Source: Jackrogersella multiformis (lineage: Eukaryota > Ascomycota > Sordariomycetes > Xylariales > Hypoxylaceae). From it: a stretch of DNA of 64,000 nucleotides. Shown in pieces: positions 20,602 through 29,800 of this stretch. A model generated the notes under the pieces. The model made no database searches. It was not told where the DNA came from and worked only from the letters and a program-made list of their open reading frames with translations. The position numbers were made by a program, and so were the translations under genes. Location of the stretch: positions 806,001 to 870,000 of the forward strand of contig CADCXD010000018.1 of NCBI GenBank assembly GCA_902806575.1. The letters are read 5' to 3'. Numbering within the stretch: the first letter of the stretch is position 1; each line of letters opens with the position of its first letter.

Positions 20602-23466
20602 CTAGCCCCTCTGTGATGCTTTACCAACTTTAGCTATCCATCGGGCGTCGTAAGGAGACAACTCGACCGCTCGCTGGCCAAAATTCTCTCTTTTCATCAT
20701 CTGTTGACTAGTATTCGCCGCTGTCAAATTTCCGCAATCCGGCCTTACTAGCTTGTTGGCGAAGGTATCAACTGCCCAGATTAGTACGCCATTTGTCCAG
20801 CCAAACCCCTCAACAACTTCATATTCGCCCCCTCCACCAGCAACGTTTATCGAATTGTCAGCATCTGCCACGTGTTAATATATATTCAAGCTCGAAAGGT
20901 CTGCATATTCTATTATGCCGCCCTCAGCCTCTAATAAGGGGGTTAGAGGGTATATGGAATGAAAATAATTTTGACATACTGTAATCATGTTAGCTTTGGT
21001 CGAAAACAGAAAATCGTATCGTCAAGGAGAGGATTATGATGAGCCAATTTAAGGGACTTTGATACATACCATTTCTCAAACATGATCCCCGTATCTTCAG
21101 GGCCAAAACCTTCTAGCTGAGGAGTCTCGTCCGTAGAGCCACCTGTGGCACGCCACGTACAGAATGTACTGTCCAGATATCGCTGTGCTAATTTGAGGGA
21201 TAGATCTTGCGCCTCAATGTAGTAGGGATCTTCTGTGCCAAAAGTTGCTGGTGTTTCGAGGAGACCCTTCATTAGCACGTACATCAACGGTGGCCACACG
21301 TTCGGCTGATCCCACTGCTGGCCAGTCATGTAATTAGTTGCAGCGACGGCGCCAGCCTTCTCGGAGAGGAGATTGGAAACACGCTGGAACGCGAGCTTCA
21401 CAGCTAGAGGGTTGGATTTAATCTGTGGAGGGGCTGCACCTAGCCAGAAGGGATAAAATTGGGCGATATGAAAGAAGACTTGAGATCCTTCAGGAGCATC
21501 TGCCTTCTGCGCCGGGGTGGTGTCCGAATCTGACGGCACGTATATGTTTTGCGAAGCCGAGGTTAAGTTGTAATCGAAGTAACTCATATTCTCGTCGTTC
21601 CACATCAGCGTGTACATAGCTGCTGAACGATCCTTAGCCATCTGCTCGAACTTTGTAGCCAATGTACCGTTGCCAGTCCTGTTTAGATAGGCTGCAATAG
21701 CCATCTCGTTGGCATACAATATCGAGTTTAGATCTACACCAACTACATTCGCAGTATTGAGAGAGCGCAGGGGGAAATAGACATCATTGGCAGCATCAGA
21801 CGGAGTAGAAATCCATCGCGAGTTATAATCCCATCCCGACTCAGCACCGGAAGCAAGATTGGCGAAGAGCTCAGCTTTCTCGCTGTTATTCAAGGGGCGC
21901 GTTTCAGGGTAAATAATACCAGATGTTGCGTAATAAGACTCATTGTTAGCTGTAATATAGTCCTCGCGGTATGACTACGTCTCAAGGTTAGCATTCTACC
22001 TGCGAGGATGTCTCTACAATAGCTTATACCGCCTCATTTGGGAAATATCCTTCATCTTGGAGTATAGGAGGGAAAAGTATAGGACTATAATAGAACTAGG
22101 ATTTGCGTACCTCTGGCCGCGGTTCAGTGTTGAGAACTCCGTAGCTATTTGGTGTAATATTGAAATATAAGATACTGCTGAAGATATATATACACTAAGG
22201 AGATTACTTACTGTGTTAGGTGGAAGGTCTTGTCGCCCGACGTGATCGCTATTGTGCGATTATCTATCCAGAAGCTATGTTCTTTGATTAGTAGCGGCAG
22301 AGCACGTTCGAGAAGGCTGGTATCGTTGGTATAATCAATGTAAGTCTTGACCATCTGCGTCAAGAGAGGCGGTTGAGAGCGATTCAAATAGTCTGCTGTA
22401 TGTTAACTCTACTTGCCAACGTTATAATCCTACATCATACACATGTCTCTTGATGAACAGGGTCCTGAAATCGCGAGGAATAAGGTGGAAGCAGCCGTTA
22501 CATACTGCCTCGAAATTAGTATGCATGCTCATGTCAAGTAAGGAATAGTAAACCCAACACCAGAAATGAGAGTTCTCGCTCGTACCATACACGTGCACCA
22601 TTAGGTACAAATCCAAATTGTTCGACGAAATCGAGGAAATTCTCAATGATATTCCTGAAAATGGATCAGCTTGTCGGACTCGGATCGCATTTACTATGAG
22701 GTCTAATAGACAACTGACCTGGAGATCTGGGTGAAACTGCCACCGGTTCTAAGCAAACCCTCTAGGATCCAAAACGAGTCCCAATAATAGGGTTCTCGGA
22801 ATCGACCGCCAGCAACGACGAAAGTGCGATTGACGGGAATGAAGCTATCGACGCATCCTGTGCAGTTAGCAGCACCCACATCTATAACTCTCGGTGTTAG
22901 TGTATCTTATACTGAGTATGACATACTTACCCTGGGGCTATTGCTTTGAGAGGCTGCGTACATGCTCGGGTCAAATCGGGCCAAATGTCGATGACCTTTT
23001 CCACAAATTGCTTAACCACAGAATCGTTGATCTTGTCTAAGAAGACAGGGTCGGTCTCTAACTGATCCCGAGGCACTTGGGCTAGCTCAGACCCGGCCTC
23101 GCCAAAATAAGTTGACAAGAAGTTATTGAGCTCGGTGTCGTTGCTGAGAGGTTTAGTAAGCTTGTCGAAGGCGGCAATGACCTCGTCTAAGGGCATCTTG
23201 GTCGGTCTGATCGTTCATTAATTAATGCATGCAACGGCAAGGCTAATGGAGGTCTATAGTTACAAGTCTACGAATGTCTTGGAGTCGGAGAAGGGCCGGG
23301 CAAGCTCGATCTGCTTTAGAACGTCGCCCTGGCAGTATAAGGGCGAGTCGCAAGGCGTGAAGGTCGAGCCGTTCTGGTAGAGGCCGTAAACTGGGGCAGA
23401 CGAGGCGAAAGCCAAGGTCACCGTTACGAGTCGTAATAAGCTTGTCATACTGAGCCGTCTCGTCAC
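20602..23466 (-). CDS. Secreted GH37 trehalase with two predicted twin introns
   Basis: Glycoside hydrolase family 37 enzyme that hydrolyses trehalose to two glucoses, predicted to be extracellular. Proposed exons are 23466-23264, 23206-22931, 22889-22719, 22654-22587, 22392-22212, 22144-22111, 21974-21071 and 20864-20602, giving 699 aa. A signal peptide is visible (SLLRLVTVTLAFASSAPVYG). Both trehalase signatures are present: GGRFREPYYWDSFW and QWDQPNVWPP. AESGWDYNSRW carries the catalytic Asp region and GGGGEYEVVEGFGWTNGV the catalytic Glu region of the family. The N-terminal calcium/14-3-3 regulatory segment of cytosolic neutral trehalases is absent. Two junctions (after NGARV-Y and after MFEK-Y) work only if the introns are spliced in two steps (see the twin-intron features). 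With that reading all phases agree and the protein is intact, so I do not regard it as a pseudogene. Confidence 0.88.
20865..21070 (-). other. Predicted [D1,2] stwintron 2 in trehalase gene
   Basis: On the minus strand the exon must end in phase 1 (AAA-T) to make the conserved Tyr of MFEKY, but the next bases are GGTATGT. An internal intron at 21069-20979 (91 nt, GTATGT donor, GCTAAC branch site, TTACAG acceptor) can be removed first. That joins G at 21070 to TATGT at 20978 and rebuilds a GTATGT donor. The external intron (G plus 20978-20865, 115 nt) then ends at GGCAG and restores the frame into the following exon (A-D-N-S-I-N-V). Confidence 0.75.
22393..22586 (-). other. Predicted [D1,2] stwintron 1 in trehalase gene
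   Basis: The upstream exon must end in phase 1 (GTA-T) to give the conserved R-V-Y-Y-L-N-R-S-Q-P-P segment, yet it is followed by GGTACG. Internal intron 22585-22505 (81 nt) has a GTACGA donor, a TACTAAT branch site and a GGCAG acceptor. Its removal fuses G at 22586 to TATGTAAC, giving a GTATGT donor. The external intron (G plus 22504-22393, 113 nt) ends at a CAGCAG tandem acceptor. Using the distal CAG gives Y-Y; the proximal one would insert one residue. Confidence 0.75.
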
Positions 23467-24968
23467 ATCAAAATTTTAAGGAGGTGATAAATGGAAGTAT
23501 GGGGACCGTAGGCAAACCGAATAGGAGCGATCACTCAGCGCAACGACGACTTGAAAATAACAAAAAGAAAACTCCGAGGAACATATAGGTATCTATATAT
23601 GTATTTATATAAGTACCTAGGTAGATAAAGCAAATTAAAAGCGCTACCTACGAAGAAAGAATCCTCTTGGTAAGTAGATAGGCCTTTCCGCCTCTAGGTA
23701 TACATAGGTAGTAGCCAGCTTCCAAGGTTTACCTACCTAGGTACCCAGGCAGCTGCTATGCAGTTATTTACCAGGGGTGTAAACACTATTCGACCTTAGT
23801 ACCTACCTCCTAGGTACCTAATTCGACCTTGGAACCTTGTAAGCTCTCGCTCTTGGAAGGTCTGGAAGCTGATGATGCCCAGGTGCTTGCGGGGTAGACG
23901 GTACCTAGACGGTAGCCGCTTATTGCCTACTCCCCGATGTGCCCTGTCGAGCTGGTGGCTGGGCACGGTCGTGTTATCCGTCGCCGTGATGCTGACCTGG
24001 CTACCTGGGTATGCTAGAAAGCGTTGTTCAAGAAAAAAAGGCGAAGCTACCCTTAGCAGCTTAGAAGCTTAGGTGCCTGGGTGCTTACCTAGGTAGGTAG
24101 CTGGCTGGTTTGTGAAGATGATTGTTTGTTATTTTGTTACACAAGTATATTTCAATACCTAGGCTAGGTACCTAGGTAGGTAATGATATCATATGTGTGA
24201 TATCATCATGTACCTATGTACTTGAAATAAAGCATAGAAAGTTCATTACCTAATACTGCTAGTCTTTAAGTTCCAATCGTTTACTAACACCATATTTGGA
24301 AGGGCAGATTCCTCCGCATTACCTAAGTACGTAGTAGGTAGCGGCAGTTACCTACCGGCTAACCCGGGCAGCCCGGACAGTCCGGATAGGTTATGTAAGT
24401 ATGGCGGTACTTATAAATTACTCAACTTCATTTTAGGTTACCTACCTAGATACTGTACTATGGATGCTGTGTAAATCTCGTATAGGTTGGAACTCCTTAC
24501 ATCCATACCTATTACCTGCCTACAAGGTGCCCACCTACATACCTGTAATTTGCGGATCTAACAAACACTTACATGCATCTTAGGCACTAAAGCCAACCTC
24601 TATCTGATTTGGACACGAGAAGTCAGTCGTAGGGTTTCATTTTTGCCGACCGAGAAGACACTCTGGGACGATTGAATGAATATGACCATATTGGATCTAG
24701 ATGTCCCTAATGTTGCATCTTCTCGTGGCTACCAAGGATTTGTCTTCGTGAACAACCAACACTATAGGAACGGGGCCTATAGTTTTTGGAACAATTTCTG
24801 GAAAATTTTGGAGAACGTCTTGTCATTGATGAGATCAGTAGAGCTCATGTGACCACTGAATTTTCGTCACCTATTCCCGTTAGGGAAAGGGAGGTGCCCT
24901 TCTATTATCACGGTATATCGGTACAGAGGGCTAGCGCTGCTTCTCCTTTTTCGACGAGTTAACATCCC
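23467..24968. other. Intergenic region upstream of trehalase, downstream of PUP1
   Basis: About 1.5 kb with no convincing gene. TACCTAGGTA-type motifs cluster at 23612-23625, 23735-23820 and 24086-24185. A 66-aa plus-strand open frame at 23872-24072 is unsupported. A CCCGG/CCGGA-rich patch lies at about 24363-24390. Confidence 0.45.
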
Positions 24969-25855
24969 TCACGAGTCAACCTCCATCTTCTCTCCCTCGG
25001 CCGACTCCAGTTCCTGCACACTGACATACTTCCCGATCTCATCCTTGGTAATGATCTTCTCGTTTAGAACTGCCGTAGTGCCGCGCTTGAATTTGTAATT
25101 CTTCAATTTCTGACTACGCTCATTCGGCTTAATGAAGCCGCGGTGTAAGGCCGTCTTGTCTGCCGTGATGACGGCTACATCGACGTTAGATCCCGAGCCT
25201 AGATCGTTGAAGATACCCGCCTGAATAGCTTGAGAGCAGAGCTCCATGGCGGCTTCCTTGGTGCAGTTCGGCTTCCATTGAGTTTCGAAGACGGACATAG
25301 CTGCGAGCGATCCCGAGCCCATGGTCACATATGGAAGCTTGTCCGTGCTACCATGAGCGTGTACGGTAAAGAGGTGAGTTCCTGTAGGATCAACACCGGC
25401 GACTACTAGATACGCTCCGATATGGCCCTGATACCGGAAGAGGTGCTGCTTGAGGAGGGTCATGCAAGTCACCACACGCGGCTTCCGACCAGTTGAAAGA
25501 GAGTGCAGCTCGAGCTGGGAAGAGATGAGGGCGGTGGTGAACTCGGTATCGGCAGCAGTACCGGCACCAGCACACCAGATTTGGGGCGAGATATAATGCA
25601 ACTTCTCGCAATTCTTATCGGCGACGATAGGACCGCTAGTGGCTCGAGTATCGGCAGCGATCTGTCGGGATTGTATCAGCGGGTTAATACTTGTTACGAG
25701 GTTAGCGACGATGCTGAGATATTACTGACCACGACACCCCCATCGAATATGCACCCGACGATGGTGGTACCTGTGCTGGTCGCCTTTGGCAAAGGAACGC
25801 CTCGCGCATGTAGGGCCGCATTGCGGTTGTAGTTTGAAAAGTCGAAGCCGGGCAT
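24969..25855 (-). CDS. PUP1: 20S proteasome subunit beta type-7 (beta2, Pup1)
   Basis: Catalytic beta2 subunit (trypsin-like activity) of the 20S proteasome core. Exons 25855-25730 and 25661-24969 give 272 aa, the normal length. The propeptide ends at ...KATSTG, followed by the mature N-terminal threonine in TTIVGCIFDGGVV (Thr1 nucleophile). After the intron, IAADTRATSG (Asp17 region) and VADKNCEKLHYISP (Lys33 region) follow. YVTMGSGSLAAMSVFE holds the SGS element around Ser129. The C-terminal arm, which wraps around beta3, ends in acidic EKMEVDS. The 68-nt intron (GTCAGT donor, GACAG acceptor) is phase 0. It is divergently paired with NUP159 to its right. Confidence 0.94.
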
Positions 25856-26830
25856 GTTGGCTGATTTGATGTAGTGAGCCCTTTCCTCCTGGGAAGGCCG
25901 AGGAAATAGATTCTAGAGCGACTCAGCGTCGGAATCGTTGGGAGTTTGGCTAAGTAAGATTGAATAATGGTATACGTTATGCGTCGTCGAAAATGTACTC
26001 GTGGAGATCGACTAGGTAATCGTGGAGGTAGAAATATTGATGGAGATGGACGGTAGGTATTGGTTTGCTACAGATCTGTAGAATCTTATTGATTATAATA
26101 AAGCGGATGACGACCGGGAGCTAGCTGCCTGCGTTGGACCTTACCTACCTAGGTACATAGTAGGTACCAACCCTACACCTAGGTACCCACCTCGCGCGGC
26201 TGATATTATGTAATACAAACAATTGCTGGAGGTACCTATTATCACGTATCTACCTAGGTAGGTACCTAAAGTATAAAGTACCTAGCTGAGCCTGTAGGAA
26301 TAGGTAGGTACCTAGGTAACGTGGAACCTCTAGTGGTCCAAGCTCTGATGTAGTGACAGGGGCACGCGAACTCTTTACATACCTAACCTAGGTACCTACC
26401 GGTACCTACCGGTACCTACCTAGGTAGGTAGGTAAGTACAATACACTGTAGGTATCCCTACATAGCGACCTATGCAGGTAAGCGCATCCATCTCTTTTTA
26501 AAAAAAAGTTGAGCTCAAGTTCCATTGCGCGATGGCGTAAAAAAACAACTTCATACTTCATTTCTTTTACATTTTACAGATTTACGGAGCTAGTTTTTTC
26601 TTATTCCTTCTCTCCTCTCATACTAGGGAATGCCCATCTGCCTCAAAGCTTCACCAGGACTCGTGAGTCACTCGAAGGCGAATACCGAACTGCGCAACCT
26701 GCTAGGTCCCATTTCATATTCTTCGTCCACGGGCCAGCTGAAGCTATTGATGCGAACATTCATTTCTACAGATGTAATTGCTAACATTTCATGAGCACTT
26801 CGTGAAAGAAACACCTTTCCTGCCATTATC
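25856..26830. promoter_or_regulatory. Bidirectional promoter region, PUP1 / NUP159
   Basis: The two genes are transcribed outward from this 975-bp interval. Its centre (about 26140-26480) is packed with TACCTAGGTA and GGTACC motifs. The flanks next to each ATG are ordinary leader-like sequence. No canonical proteasome-gene (Rpn4-type) element was recognised. Confidence 0.5.
26140..26480. repeat. Dense TACCTAGGTA motif cluster
   Basis: About a dozen CCTAGG and GGTACC units within 340 bp, including alternating GGTAGGTACCTAGGTA-like runs near 26300-26320 and 26390-26430. It is one of the richest clusters of the dispersed palindromic motif. It sits midway between two divergent promoters. Confidence 0.8.
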
Positions 26831-29800
26831 ATGGCCTTCGGTTTTGGCAGCGTGGGAAACACAAGTGGCGGAGGTCTTGGAGGCGTCTCTCAAGGCCCCG
26901 ATCTTTCAGTCGTCCAGACTGAAGCTCTTGGTTTCCTGTCATTGTCCGGAGATGCTAAGCTGCGTTTGACGTCGCAATGGTCTCCACCCCCCGCCGAGAA
27001 TGCTTCCCTTATCAGCATCGCGTCGCGACAAGGTCTTGTTGCTGCTGCTGGTCCTGATGCTATTGTATTAGCCTCTACAGAAGCTGTCCGCAAGGCATTC
27101 GACAGCCCTAAAGATGGCGATAGCGATATCCGAGCTTTCGAACCCCAACTAAAGCTACCCTTACCCTTACGAATACGTCAAATCGCCTTCACGGCCGACG
27201 AAGCCTATCTAATACTGTCAGCGGAACAAGGTGGAGGACTGGCGGTCTATCAGGTCCAAGCTCTCCAGCAAGGCTCGACTCAAGTCGCTTTCGAGATACC
27301 TACAAATGGCGAGTCACTCAGGGCTTTGGTGCCGAACCCTCGTCCGGAGAAGGGCGATTTATGTGCCGTTGTGACTAGCGAAGGCAAGCTTCTGATGGCA
27401 AACATGAAGGAACGTGATTTTATATCGGGACCCAATGGCCAAATCTTGAGGGACCAAGTCAGCTGTGTGGCTTGGAGCAACAAGGGAAAGCAGCTAATAG
27501 CTGGGCTTGGCGATGGTAGCATACAACAGATGACACCCGAGGGTAATGTCAAGGCGGAAATCCCCCGGCCGCCGGGTTTAAGCCCAACTTATTTTGGCAA
27601 GTCTCCTGTTGTTCATGCTCAGTTACCGACTCCCCAAACTAATAACCGTCTAGTTTCGTCTCTGGTGTGGCTCGAGAATGATGTGTTCCTGACTTTTCAT
27701 ATTTCTGCTTCAGAGCAACCTCTCCAGGCTACGTGCCATCTCATCACAAGACAGAGCCAGAACTTCCAATTCCAGAAACTCAGCGATCCTGTAGACGCCT
27801 TCGGCAACGAGAAGACCCCGCATCACACAATAATGCGACTAAAGGACTTTCCACCAAATCTCCAGGATCTTCTCATTTTCTCTTCGACAGCTAGTCCTGA
27901 TATTGGCCTTCTTACACGGTCGAAAACACCGTTGGGCCCGAACGGCCCTTCAAAAGTCTTCACTAACCTCGAATTGGCTGATGATTCTAAGCGGGCCACT
28001 CTACCAATGGATAACAACATGGAAACTCCGGTAGTGATCGGTACAGCTCTCGACCTGTCTAGTCGAGAGAATGTATACAAACCTATACCTACAGATGAGT
28101 TGGACCAATCTCCTGGCCCATTGCCAGGTTACTGGCTTCTCAACGCCGAGGGCGTGCTCTCTGTTTGGTGGGTCGTATATTCCGAATCAATTAGAGGAGG
28201 GACTGCATATCCAGGGCTTGCAGTTGTAGAGGGTAATAATATTGCAAGTACTGTCGAGACAACTCCTAAAGCGGCCCAATCAAACTCGTTTGCAACTTCA
28301 ACTTCCTCACCGTTCGGGGCTCGACCAGTAACCCCTGGGGCGGCATTTGGCAACCCCTCGGCACTGGGCTCGAAAAGTTCACCTTGGGGAGCTCAGCCTT
28401 CCTCTTCTGGTGGCGGTGGTGGCGGCGGTGGCGGGCCTGCATTTGGTTCGAGTAGTTTTGGTAATGGAGCTGCTTCCTCGGCGCCAAAATTCGGTCAACC
28501 ATCCTTTGGCTCGCCGAGTCTCGGCATTACCGCCGCTCCCGCATTTGGGCAACCTACGAGGCTTAGTTCTGAATCATCACCATGGGCCTCGGGAACTACC
28601 TCGTCGAGTACTCCTGCTTTCGGTCAACCAGCCTTTGCTAGCACCGCCAGCAACGCAGGTGGATCTGGAGGATCATTTGGAGGCGCGAATGCCAACTCCG
28701 CGAACTCGAGTAGCGGGTTTGCTAGCTTTGCAAACAAGGGTGGCTTTGCCTCTCTTGGATCGAACAGCAACGCGGGCGGGTCGAGCATATTCGCATCTAC
28801 TAAGCCGGAAGCGCCCGAAGTCTCCATGGATACGGATACTGCGTCTATATTTCGAGCTCCAAGTTCTAGGCCAAGTACAGGTGATGGTAATGTCTTTGGT
28901 TCACAACCGTTCAAACTGGCATCGGCTTTCCAACGTGATCCGAATGCGAAGGACGATGATACCGATGCAAAGGTTCCAGGCACTGAGAAGTCGATGTTCG
29001 GCACGAATTTCACTGCTGCAATAGACGAACCGGCGAGGCCAGCAGCCTCGAGCCCTTTTGCTACTGGGACACAGAGTGCTTTTGGCCAGCTAGCGGCTCC
29101 ATCCACAAATATAGAATCGACCACACCGACATCGACGCCCGCACCGTCGAAATTCGGGTCTCCAGCCTCGCCTGCCCCACAGGGTAAAGGGCTCTTCGAT
29201 TTCCACCCGAAAGCCCCTAGTAGCCTAAGCAGCATTTTTGGATCTTCTGCCTCTCAGACACCAACAGATGAAACCCCCCAAGCGAAGGTGGGATCGGAAA
29301 CTCCTAAAGCCTTGAGAGCTTTCTCGGATGCACCTCTGCCTCCTGAATCTACTAGTAAGTCTACTTATATATTAGGCGATTCATCGTCCTCATCCGCTGC
29401 TACCGTGGATGCCTCGGACATTAGGGGGACGCCGCCCAAAGCTGAAGACGCACCTCTTCCACCTGATTTCTCCGACTCGACCCCTAAGAAAGCGGATCGC
29501 GAGATATTACGCGAGGAATCTCCTGTTGTTATTGATGATGCGCCTATGCCTCCCGATCCAGTCAAGAATAAGAAGGCATACAATGCTCCTCTACCTCCAT
29601 TACCCGGCAATGTTTCCAAACCAAAACCCGTGGACGATTCGCCGTTACCACCAGACCCTATCAAACAACCGAAAGCTTATGAAACTAAATTGCCTGCGCT
29701 TCCCATTGCGAAGCCGGCCTCCGAGGTTGTTGGGCCTGGATTCAAATTTCCCTCAAATCCTCCTCCAGTCCCGTCAGATAGCGACGACGACGACTTGTCT

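Noticed and set aside
21975..22110. Third stwintron in the trehalase gene (136-nt intron)
   Set aside because: The intron is long, but a single GT-AG removal already keeps the frame (E-S-Y-R-E-D). No internal intron of credible length leaves a working external one.
20602..23466. Trehalase gene as a frameshifted pseudogene
   Set aside because: Two junctions seemed one base out of phase. Both are explained by nested introns with complete donor, branch and acceptor signals, and the resulting 699-aa protein has all catalytic motifs.
23872..24072. 66-aa plus-strand frame with a hydrophobic stretch
   Set aside because: Arg/Leu-rich composition typical of GC-rich random frames, with no partner exons or conserved features.
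28347..29235. Long overlapping frames on both strands inside NUP159
   Set aside because: They are shadows of the Gly/Ser/Phe-rich FG region, with low-complexity composition and no family features.
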